The notes under the pieces are model-generated. The model had not been told where the DNA came from. It saw only the letters and a program-made list of their open reading frames with translations, and did no database searches. A stretch of 46,087 bases of DNA from NCBI RefSeq assembly GCF_009674565.1, contig NZ_WKJL01000037.1:1-46087 (forward strand), read 5' to 3'. Made by a program: the position numbers and the translations under genes. This document shows, piece after piece, positions 39,964 to 46,087 of the stretch. The stretch's first letter is position 1, and every line of letters begins with the position of its first letter. Origin of the DNA: Duganella aquatilis. GTDB lineage: Bacteria > Pseudomonadota > Gammaproteobacteria > Burkholderiales > Burkholderiaceae_D.

Positions 39964-40791
39964 ATGAACCAGAGCAAAAATTCCATGAGTCCAGCCGCCG
40001 GCGACACCGCGCTGCTGGCGCAAACGATCGCCGCCGTGCAGGCAGCGGGGCGGGCAGTTGCCGCGCGCTTCAACGCCGGCGCACGTCCGTCCAACCGCGA
40101 CGAGATCGGCGCAGCAATCGCCGCCAACGACGCCGTGTCGCTGGCCGTGCTGCGCGCCGCGCTGTTGGCCGCACATTCCGCCGCGCGCTGGGACGACGAT
40201 GAAGAAGGCCTCGGCGCGCTGCCGCCCGGCGAATGGTGGGTGGCCGATCCGGTGGAGGGCGCGATCAATCACATCCATGGCCTGCCGGATTGGGGCGTCA
40301 CCGCAACGTTGGTGCGTGACAACCAGCCGGTGCTGACCGCCGTGCATCTGCCGCTCCGCGGCGACACCTACAGCGCCTTGCGCGGCGCCGGCGCGTGGCT
40401 GAACGGCCAGCCGATTCGCGCGTCGCAGAAAACCGCGTTGAACAGCGCCGTCGCCGGCACCGGCCAGGCGATGCCGCAGGAAGGCAGCGTCACCTATCGC
40501 CGCATCGGGCAGTCGGTCAGCGCCATGCTTGAGGCGGCGCTGGTGGTGCGCGTGTCGGTGCCGTCGACGCTGCAACTGGTTCAGGTGGCGGCGGGCCGCC
40601 AGGACATCTTCTGGCAATACAGCCAGGTGCGCTCGGGCTTGCTGGCCGGTGCGCTGCTGGTGAACGAAGCCGGCGGCAGCGTGAGCGATCTGCATGGCGC
40701 GCCGTGGCATCCGGGAAGCGACGCCCTGCTGGCCAGCGCGCCGGCCCTGGCGACGAATGCCCTCGCGGTACTGGCAAGGAGCGCCGCATGA
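39964..40791 (+). CDS. Inositol-monophosphatase-like protein with degenerate metal sites
   Basis: A 275-residue protein with the IMPase fold, recognised from ADPVEGAINHIHGLPDWGVTATLV and the later NEAGGSVSDLHG. Compared with the family motif DP(I/V)DGTxN, the second Asp is Glu (E98) and Thr is Ala (A100). The C-terminal WD-x-A motif appears as FWQYSQVRSG, with Gln in place of the metal-binding Asp. The acidic WDDDEEG segment remains. So phosphatase activity may be lost or changed. The start is uncertain: ATG 39964 lacks a ribosome site, while ATG 39985 has AGAG nearby. The end overlaps the next gene as ATGA. It is divergent from TetR. Confidence 0.82.
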   Translation: MNQSKNSMSPAAGDTALLAQTIAAVQAAGRAVAARFNAGARPSNRDEIGAAIAANDAVSLAVLRAALLAAHSAARWDDDEEGLGALPPGEWWVADPVEGAINHIHGLPDWGVTATLVRDNQPVLTAVHLPLRGDTYSALRGAGAWLNGQPIRASQKTALNSAVAGTGQAMPQEGSVTYRRIGQSVSAMLEAALVVRVSVPSTLQLVQVAAGRQDIFWQYSQVRSGLLAGALLVNEAGGSVSDLHGAPWHPGSDALLASAPALATNALAVLARSAA

Positions 40792-41404
40792 AGCTTCCAT
40801 TTTCGGCGCCTCGGGCACCACCGGACGCCATCTCGTCAAACTCGCGCTCGACGCCGGCCACGACGTCAGCGTGCTGCTGCGCCGTGCGGACGGGCTGCCA
40901 CTCGACCACCCTCGCCTGTCACGCATCGTTGGCGGTTTTGACGACGCGGTCGCCGTGCAAGCGGTCGTGCAGAACGCCGACGCCGTCATCAGCGTACTCG
41001 GTTCACGCAAAGGCGCGCCAGCCACCATCTGCACCGACGGCGTGCGCTGCATCCTGCCAGCCATGCAGGTAGCCGGTGTGCGGCGGCTGATCGCACTCAG
41101 CGCTTACGGCGCCCTGGAGACCAGCACCGTGACGTGGTTCATCCGCTTCGTGCGCAGCGTGATCGCCGACAAGATGCGCGACAAGGACAGCATGGAACTG
41201 CTGGTGCGCGACAGCGATACCGACTGGACGCTGGTGCGTCCGCCCGCGCTGACCAATGGCCAGGCGCAAAGGCGTTACCGCGTCGGCGCCGCCTTGCGTC
41301 CCGGGCTGACCGGACATCTGTCGCGCGCCGACCTGGCCGCCTTCATCCTGGCGACGGCAGAAGGCGGCAACTACATCCGCGAGGCGCCGGTCGTTGCTGC
41401 CTAG
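40788..41404 (+). pseudogene. NAD(P)H-binding SDR-like protein, apparent 1-bp frameshift after the start
   Basis: An atypical SDR/NmrA-like NAD(P)-binding protein of about 205 residues: SIFGASGTTGRHLVKLALDAGHDVSVLLR (quoted in part) is a Rossmann Gly motif, with later VISVLGSRKG, RLIALSAYGALE and VRPPALTNG. An ideal AAGGAG sits six bases before ATG 40788, overlapping the upstream stop as ATGA. Yet that ATG reads MKLPFSAPRAP, out of frame with the Rossmann domain. Adding one base within 40794-40797 would restore M-K-L-S-I-F-G. So one base is missing, by mutation or sequencing error. In-frame starts inside the upstream gene (for example ATG 40757) exist but have no family support. Confidence 0.75.
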
Positions 41405-42153
41405 TTGCGGGCTGCGGCTTGTTCGATCACCTTCGCCACCTCGGCAGGGTGCGCGATAAAGGCGACATGGCTGCCGTCGATTTCCAACACCTTGCTGCCG
41501 GCACGCTTGGCCATGAAGCGTTCCAGTTCGGGATTGACGGTGCGGTCGGCGGTCGACACGATCGCCCAGCTCGGCTTGGTTTTCCACGCGGCCTGCGTCA
41601 CCGCGGCACCGGCTGTTTTAACGGAAGGCAGAACCTGCGACAAGGCCATGAAGCGCGCTTCAGCCGGCGACACATCAGCGGCAAAGTCGGCGTGGAACAG
41701 CGCCGGGTCGAAGTACAGATGACCGTCGGCGGTTGGCTTGATCGCATGGCTGGCCGGCGGCATCTGCTTGACCAGATCCAGCAGGCTCTCGCCCACCGCA
41801 GGCTGGAACGCGGCAACGTAGACCAGGCCCGCCACCTTGGCGTTGGCGCCGGCCTCGGTGATGACCATGCCGCCGTAGCTATGGCCGACCAGGATGGCGT
41901 CGCCGTCCATGGCGTCGATGGCGGCGGTAGTGGCTTGCACGTCCTCGGCCAGCGAGGTCTCCGGCTGCTGCACCACGGTGACGTTATAGCCATCCTTCAG
42001 CAGGATGTTGGCGACACCCTGCCAGCCGGAGCCGTCAGCGAAAAAACCATGGACCAAAACGATGTTCTTGACCGGCGCGGCGATGGCCGACATCGGCGAC
42101 AAGGCGGCGAAAGCCAGTGCGAGTGCTGCAGAAACCAGGCGGATTGCATTCAT
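41401..42153 (-). CDS. Secreted alpha/beta hydrolase
   Basis: A 250-residue exported alpha/beta hydrolase with signal NAIRLVSAALALAFAAL and cleavage near AIA-AP (26). Oxyanion segment VLVHGFFADGSGW, nucleophile elbow GHSYGG (S92), Asp in STADRTVNPE and His in DGSHVAF. It is a paralogue of the hydrolase at 9136-9870. ATG 42153 is chosen because GAGGAG lies seven bases upstream; ATG 42177 would place eight residues before the signal peptide. It is the last gene of the DJ-1/old-yellow-enzyme operon, 24 bp after the reductase. Its TAG interlocks with the convergent SDR stop in CTAG. Substrate unknown. Confidence 0.87.
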   Translation of the reverse strand: MNAIRLVSAALALAFAALSPMSAIAAPVKNIVLVHGFFADGSGWQGVANILLKDGYNVTVVQQPETSLAEDVQATTAAIDAMDGDAILVGHSYGGMVITEAGANAKVAGLVYVAAFQPAVGESLLDLVKQMPPASHAIKPTADGHLYFDPALFHADFAADVSPAEARFMALSQVLPSVKTAGAAVTQAAWKTKPSWAIVSTADRTVNPELERFMAKRAGSKVLEIDGSHVAFIAHPAEVAKVIEQAAARN

Positions 42154-42177
42154 TTTTATGCTCCTCAAAAAATTCAA

Positions 42178-43302
42178 TTAGTTGGCATATGCCGGGTAGT
42201 CAGTCAGTCCTTGCTCGGCGCCGCCGTACAGCGTTGCCGCGTTCAGCGGATTCAGCGGCCAGCCGTTCGCCAGCCGCGCCGGCAGATCCGGATTGGCGAT
42301 GAACGGGCGGCCGAACGCGATCAGGTCGGCCAGGCCGGCATCCAGCAGGCGGTTGCCGCGTTCCGCCGTGTAGCGGCCGGCGTACATGATGCGGCCGCTG
42401 TAGGCCAGCCGCACCGCGCGCCGGAAATCCTCCGGCAGATCGGGCGCGTTTTCCCAATCCGCTTCGGCGATCGACAGGTAGGCCACGCCCACCTGCTCCA
42501 GCACCTTGACCGCTTCGATATAGGTTTCGTGCGGATCGTCTTCCACGAAGCCGATGTACACGCGGTCCTCCTCGGTGCTGGTGAACAGCGGCGTGAAGCG
42601 CACGCCCAGCCGTTCCGGCCCCACCACCCCGGCCACCGCCTGCACCACTTCGCGCAGGAAGCGCAGGCGGTTCTGCAGCGAACCGCCATATTCATCGGTG
42701 CGGGTATTGGCGTGGGTCGAAATGAACTGGTTCACCAGGTAGCCATTGGCCGCATGGATCTCGACGCCGTCGAAGCCGGCGGCCAGCGCGTTGCGCGCCG
42801 CCTGCGCATACAGCGCCACCAGTTCACCGATCTCGTCGGCGCTGAGCGCCTTGGGCATCGACGGCGCCACCAGCGTGCCGGCGCCCGGCCCGGTTTCGAT
42901 GAAGGCTTTCGCCTTGTCCGCCGCAATCGCCGATGGGGCGACGGGCGCAGCGCCGTCCGGCTGCAAGGCCGTGTGCGATACGCGGCCGACGTGCCACAGC
43001 TGCGCGAAGATCACGCCGCCTTCGGCGTGCACCGCCTCGGTGACCTTGCGCCAACCGTCGATCTGTTCCGGGCTGTAGATGCCCGGCGTCCAGGCATAAC
43101 CTTGGCCGCGCGGCTCGATCTGCGTGCCTTCGGTGACCATGAAACCGGCGCTGGCACGTTGACGGTAATACAGCGCCATCAGCTCGGTCGGCACATCGCC
43201 GGGCTGGCCGGCGCGCTGGCGCGTCAGCGGCGGCAGCACGATGCGGTTTTTCAGGGTGTACGGCCCAAGCTTGACGGGGGCCAGCAATGCGGTGTTCTTC
43301 AT
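42178..43302 (-). CDS. nemA: Old yellow enzyme / N-ethylmaleimide reductase-type alkene reductase
   Basis: A 374-residue FMN-dependent TIM-barrel ene-reductase that uses NADPH to reduce activated alkenes, quinones and nitro-esters. Markers: LPPLTRQRAGQPGDVPTEL, VIFAQLWHVGRVSH, FDGVEIHAANGYLVNQFIS with the substrate-binding His-x-x-Asn pair, TRTDEYGGS and the C-terminal FGRPFIANPDLPARL. It follows the DJ-1-type gene by 2 bp and precedes the hydrolase. With a NemR-like TetR and the shared operator it forms an electrophile-detoxification operon, parallel to E. coli nemRA. Confidence 0.92.
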   Translation of the reverse strand: MKNTALLAPVKLGPYTLKNRIVLPPLTRQRAGQPGDVPTELMALYYRQRASAGFMVTEGTQIEPRGQGYAWTPGIYSPEQIDGWRKVTEAVHAEGGVIFAQLWHVGRVSHTALQPDGAAPVAPSAIAADKAKAFIETGPGAGTLVAPSMPKALSADEIGELVALYAQAARNALAAGFDGVEIHAANGYLVNQFISTHANTRTDEYGGSLQNRLRFLREVVQAVAGVVGPERLGVRFTPLFTSTEEDRVYIGFVEDDPHETYIEAVKVLEQVGVAYLSIAEADWENAPDLPEDFRRAVRLAYSGRIMYAGRYTAERGNRLLDAGLADLIAFGRPFIANPDLPARLANGWPLNPLNAATLYGGAEQGLTDYPAYAN

Positions 43303-43304
43303 GA

Positions 43305-43985
43305 TCAGCCCAGGCGTTGCAGCAACAGCGCGGCGGCAGCGGCCGACGAGGCAGGATTCTGGCCGGTGATCAGCAGCCCGTCGCTGACAACGTAGGAACC
43401 CCAGTCCTCGCCCTTGGAATACACGCCGCCCTTGGCCTTCAGTTCGTCCTCGACCAGGAATGGCACCACGTTGGTCAGGCCAACCGCGTCCTCTTCGGTG
43501 TTGGTGAAGCCGGTGACCTTCTTGCCCTCCACCAGTGGACGGCCGGCGGCGGTTTTCACGTGGCGCAGCACGCCTGGCGCGTGGCAGACCAGCGCCACCG
43601 GCTTGTTGGCGGCGATGAAGGATTCAATCAGCGCGATCGAATTGCGGTCTTCGGCCAGATCCCACAGCGGGCCGTGGCCGCCTGGGTAGAACACGGTGTC
43701 GAAGTCAGCCTGGTTGACGCTGTCCAGGCGCACGGTGGCGGCCAGTTGCGCGGTGGCGGCCGGATCGGTTTCAAAGCGGCGGGTCAGTTCGGTCTGGAAC
43801 GACGGCTCGTTGCTCTTCGGATCCAGCGGCGGCTGACCGCCCAGCGGCGAGGCCAGCACCACCTGCGCGCCGGCGTCCTTGAAGGCGTAGTACGGCGCGG
43901 CCAGCTCCTCCAGCCAGAAACCGGTTTTGCGGCCGGTGTTGCCCAGTTTGTCGTGCGAGGTCAGAACCATCAGTACTTTTTTCAT
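43305..43985 (-). CDS. DJ-1/PfpI-superfamily protein (Hsp31/glyoxalase III-like)
   Basis: A 226-residue class I glutamine-amidotransferase-like protein. Nucleophile C134 in ALVCHAPGVL, conserved Glu in WLEELAAPYYAF (E26/E27), and FYPGGHGPLWDL form the active site; the layout matches bacterial Hsp31-like glyoxalase III or deglycase proteins of about 225 residues. It is the first gene of the operon; AAGGAG lies seven bases before ATG 43985, and the NemR-type operator is at 44027-44041. In this setting, removal of reactive dicarbonyls such as methylglyoxal is a reasonable role, consistent with NemR sensing in E. coli. Confidence 0.9.
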   Translation of the reverse strand: MKKVLMVLTSHDKLGNTGRKTGFWLEELAAPYYAFKDAGAQVVLASPLGGQPPLDPKSNEPSFQTELTRRFETDPAATAQLAATVRLDSVNQADFDTVFYPGGHGPLWDLAEDRNSIALIESFIAANKPVALVCHAPGVLRHVKTAAGRPLVEGKKVTGFTNTEEDAVGLTNVVPFLVEDELKAKGGVYSKGEDWGSYVVSDGLLITGQNPASSAAAAALLLQRLG

Positions 43986-44026
43986 GGTGATACTCCTTTG
44001 ATAAAGTTAAACATTCGCGCCATTAG

Positions 44027-44041
44027 TAGACCAGTCGTCTA
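44027..44041. promoter_or_regulatory. NemR-type operator before the DJ-1/OYE operon
   Basis: The 15-mer TAGACCAGTCGTCTA has inverted half-sites TAGAC and GTCTA around CAGTC. It lies 42 bp before the DJ-1-type ATG. On the minus strand it is placed just after TTGCCA and before TACTAA, where it would block a promoter. An identical 15-mer is found before the tetR gene. It resembles the TAGACC-type NemR box known from E. coli. Confidence 0.8.
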
Positions 44042-44096
44042 TAAACTTGGCAAAAAAAAGCATCTCCTATGGAAATGCTCCGGTTCCACCGCCCCT

Positions 44097-44702
44097 TTAC
44101 TGGGGGAGGTGGAGAATTTGATGCGTGGTCAACAGCGCCGTGTCGAACGGCTGCGTGCTGCGGCTGATCTTGACCATCACGCTGGCGCCCAGCCAAAGCT
44201 GATACAGGCTGCTGGCCGTGCTCTCGGCATCGGCGTCGATGGTCAGCGAGCCTTCCGCCGCGCCGGTTTCAATCGCCGCCGCCAGACGGCTGACGATGCC
44301 GGCGGTGCCGCGCTTGAGCGACAAGCGCATGGCTTCCGACAAGTCCGCCACTTCCGCCGCCAGCTTCACCGCCAGGCATTTGCCCTGGCAGTCCAGGAAC
44401 GACTGCGTCTCCTGCCAGACCTGGAAATAACGCATCAGGCGCTGCGCCATGTTCTGGCCGGGTTGCGCCAGGGTGCGGTCCAGATCGGCCAGGTAATCCA
44501 CAAAATAACTGTCCAGCAAAGCCTCGCCAAACGCGTCCTTCGAACCGAAGTAATGGTAGAAGGAACCTTTGGGCACACCGGCGCCGGTGAGGATCTCGTT
44601 CAGACCCACCGCGGAAAATCCCTTGCCGGCCATGATGCGTTGGCCGGTCGCCAGGATGTTCTCGCGGACATCAATCGGTTCGGTGGTGGTTGCTGTGTTC
44701 AT
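44097..44702 (-). CDS. nemR: TetR-family regulator, NemR-like
   Basis: A 201-residue TetR regulator: HTH region VRENILATGQRIMAGKGFSA, LNEILTGAGVPKGSFYHYFGSK, and a ligand domain containing FLDCQGKCLAVKLAAEVADLSEAMR (quoted in part). The cysteine of this segment corresponds to the redox/electrophile-sensing Cys106 of E. coli NemR. The gene is upstream of, and codirectional with, the DJ-1/OYE/hydrolase operon, and has the same 15-bp operator before it, implying autorepression with induction by electrophiles. ATG 44702 is taken as start; a GTG three codons upstream (44711) is possible. The 111-bp gap to the next gene contains the other operator. Confidence 0.85.
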   Translation of the reverse strand: MNTATTTEPIDVRENILATGQRIMAGKGFSAVGLNEILTGAGVPKGSFYHYFGSKDAFGEALLDSYFVDYLADLDRTLAQPGQNMAQRLMRYFQVWQETQSFLDCQGKCLAVKLAAEVADLSEAMRLSLKRGTAGIVSRLAAAIETGAAEGSLTIDADAESTASSLYQLWLGASVMVKISRSTQPFDTALLTTHQILHLPQ

Positions 44703-44723
44703 GGAAGACACTTTAGCACCGAA

Positions 44724-44738
44724 TAGACCAGTCGTCTA
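44724..44738. promoter_or_regulatory. NemR-type operator before the tetR gene
   Basis: Exact second copy of TAGACCAGTCGTCTA, 22 bp before the NemR-like ATG. Its lower edge is within the minus-strand promoter region and its upper end lies 4 bp from the stop of the neighbouring TetR gene. Two identical 15-mers placed before two adjacent promoters are very unlikely by chance. Confidence 0.8.
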
Positions 44739-44741
44739 CAA

Positions 44742-45419
44742 CTATTTTTGCACGTTGCGACGCTCACGTTCGACCTTGACCATCGCGCAGGCGTAATCGG
44801 CCATGCGTTGGGCCCAGGCCGCCAGGCCCTCGGGGCTATCGAACAGGTGGGGATCGGCCTTGCAGATTTGCTCGCGGCTCAGGTAGGAGTACGCCACCAG
44901 CGCACGGATCGAAAAGGCCAGCGCCAACAGGTCGGGATCGCTGGTCGGCACACCCAGCGCACGTTCCAGCACCCGCAGCAGGCGCTGCTCCTGTTCGGCC
45001 TTGTAGCGCTCGTCGTCCAGCAAGCCGGTAGGCTCGAACGATTCGCGCATGCGCAGGCGCACGCTCAACATGATGGCTTCGCCCTGCCCCAGCGGCAGCA
45101 GGCGCGAACGGGCGAAGCGCAGCATCGATTCTTCGATGCTCAGGCCGGCTTCGTCGAACGGCGCGCCTTCGTCGTTCATTTTTTCGCGCACCGGTTCGTA
45201 CAGCGCGGCGCGGTACAGGCCGACCTTATCGTCGAAGTAGTAGCGGATGGCGGCGGTGTTGACGTTGGCCTCGCCGGCGATATCGCGCACCGAGGTGCGG
45301 TGATAACCCTTGGCGACAAACAGGTTCAGCGCCACGGAGAGTATCCGGCTGCGCGCCTGCGCGCCATCCGTGCGGAGCTTGCGTGAACCTGCGCTCGCCG
45401 AAGGATTTTCATCATCCAT
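44742..45419 (-). CDS. TetR-family regulator, CerR-like (DUF1956 C-terminus)
   Basis: A 225-residue TetR regulator. HTH region: ARSRILSVALNLFVAKGYHR, TSVRDIAGEANVNTAAIRYYFDDK. The C-terminal part (LLPLGQGEAIMLSVRLRMRESFEPTG) matches the CerR type often encoded with RND or ABC efflux systems. It is preceded, 48 bp upstream on the same strand, by a NodT-type outer-membrane factor, so it is probably the regulator of that pump. ATG 45419 is used; a TTG five codons upstream is the alternative; neither has a good ribosome site. Confidence 0.85.
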   Translation of the reverse strand: MDDENPSASAGSRKLRTDGAQARSRILSVALNLFVAKGYHRTSVRDIAGEANVNTAAIRYYFDDKVGLYRAALYEPVREKMNDEGAPFDEAGLSIEESMLRFARSRLLPLGQGEAIMLSVRLRMRESFEPTGLLDDERYKAEQEQRLLRVLERALGVPTSDPDLLALAFSIRALVAYSYLSREQICKADPHLFDSPEGLAAWAQRMADYACAMVKVERERRNVQK

Positions 45420-45467
45420 ATCTATACTTTGCAATAAGCGAAAACCGCAATTATAAAGTTTAGCCGG

Positions 45468-46087
45468 TCAGGAGCCGCGCCAGCCCAATCCCAGCGCCTT
45501 TTGCAGGGCGATGAAGTCGTTGGTCAGCGCCGCCTGCGCCTGCGCCAGATTCTGCTCCGCCGTCAGTTGCTGGCGCTCGGTATCGAGCACGTCGATCAAA
45601 CTCGCGGTGCCGGCGCGCTGGCGGGCGGCGGTCAGCACGGCCGCGCGGTCGGCGGTGGCTTTGGCGCGGGCGATGGTCGCCACGCTCGTGCGGCGCTGGC
45701 GGAAGCGCGACAGCGCATCCTCGGCATCGCGCAGCGCGCCCAGCACGGCAATGCGGTACTGCGCCTCGGCTTCATCGCGCACGCCTTGCGACTGCTCGAT
45801 ATTCGCATTCACCCGGCCGAAGTCGAGCACATTCCAGCTCAGTTGCGGCGCGATGATGGCGGAGTAATCGTCCAGGTGCGTCAGGTCGCTGACGTGGGTG
45901 CCGCCGATGCCGATCAGTCCCATCAGGGACAGCTTGGGAAAGCGCGCCGCCTGCGCCTGGCCGATCTGCGCCTGGCGTTGCGCCAGGGTGCGCTCGGCGG
46001 CGCGGATGTCGGGACGACGGCGCAGCATGGCGGTCGGATCGCCGACTGCCACGCTGGCCGGCGGCAGCGGCACCGCCGCCGCGTTGG
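45468..46087 (-). CDS. NodT-type outer-membrane efflux protein, C-terminal part
   Basis: The gene runs off the right edge; the last 205 or so codons are present. Visible: AMLRRRPDIRAAERTLAQRQAQIGQAQAARFPKLSL (quoted in part), the family marker of the second half, APQLSWNVLDFGRVNANIEQSQ, and the closing helices ending GLGWRGS. It is a TolC-like channel for a tripartite efflux pump whose permease and adaptor should lie beyond the edge. It is different from the complete homologue at 14579-15985 and goes with the CerR-like regulator downstream. Confidence 0.9.
   Translation of the reverse strand, partial: NAAAVPLPPASVAVGDPTAMLRRRPDIRAAERTLAQRQAQIGQAQAARFPKLSLMGLIGIGGTHVSDLTHLDDYSAIIAPQLSWNVLDFGRVNANIEQSQGVRDEAEAQYRIAVLGALRDAEDALSRFRQRRTSVATIARAKATADRAAVLTAARQRAGTASLIDVLDTERQQLTAEQNLAQAQAALTNDFIALQKALGLGWRGS

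Noticed and set aside
39913..39964. AGGAG and CCTCCT-like segments as a TetR operator
   Set aside because: The half-sites are short and widely spaced, too weak to list as an operator.

Overview
The window is GC-rich, densely coded bacterial DNA. Its gene families point to a betaproteobacterium, most likely Oxalobacteraceae (Duganella/Massilia-like): a ligase-associated repair cassette, an ECF sigma factor with YCII proteins, TonB receptors, and RND systems with NodT-type outer-membrane factors. That taxonomy is inferred from gene content only. I saw no rRNA, tRNA, CRISPR array, prophage or intact insertion sequence.

Layout. (1) 1-2862, minus strand: a DNA-repair cassette of metallo-beta-lactamase exonuclease, ATP-dependent ligase and Lhr-like helicase (cut by the window edge), all with overlapping ends. 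(2) 3291-3794: free methionine-R-sulfoxide reductase, followed by a perfect 46-bp-arm palindrome that also encodes the last codons of the convergent sigma factor. (3) 3845-6859, minus: ECF sigma factor, two YCII proteins and a PhnB-like VOC protein. (4) 6931-9017, minus: two-component system; 9136-9870: secreted alpha/beta hydrolase; 10193-15985, plus: complete RND efflux operon. (5) Dps and a chemoreceptor share a bidirectional terminator.

(6) 18497-29477, plus, is the most coherent accessory system: a polyuronide (probably alginate) utilisation locus. A sigma70-like promoter and two 32-bp operator copies precede a TonB-dependent receptor, LacI regulator, SDR reductase, Tat-exported heparinase II/III-fold lyase, 2-keto-3-deoxygluconate kinase, hexuronate-type MFS transporter, SGNH esterase, PL7-type lyase and RraA-like protein. 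The logic would be outer-membrane uptake, periplasmic lysis and deacetylation, import of unsaturated uronate, reduction to KDG and phosphorylation to KDPG. No KdgF or classical KDPG aldolase lies in the cluster.

(7) 29482-36098 is a mosaic: PdxI-type aldo/keto reductase, LysR, YcaC-like hydrolase, GH53 galactanase, a potassium channel with a C-terminal zinc ribbon, an MDR oxidoreductase and a second LysR. (8) 36150-38906 is a large orphan TonB receptor with a long leader. (9) 39275-41404: TetR diverging from a degenerate inositol-monophosphatase-like protein and an NAD(P)-binding protein whose gene looks frameshifted at its third or fourth codon. (10) 41401-44738: a NemR-like electrophile-response regulon (TetR, DJ-1 family protein, old yellow enzyme, secreted hydrolase) with the same 15-bp operator before both transcription units. 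(11) The right edge carries a CerR-like TetR gene and the C-terminal part of another NodT-type outer-membrane factor.
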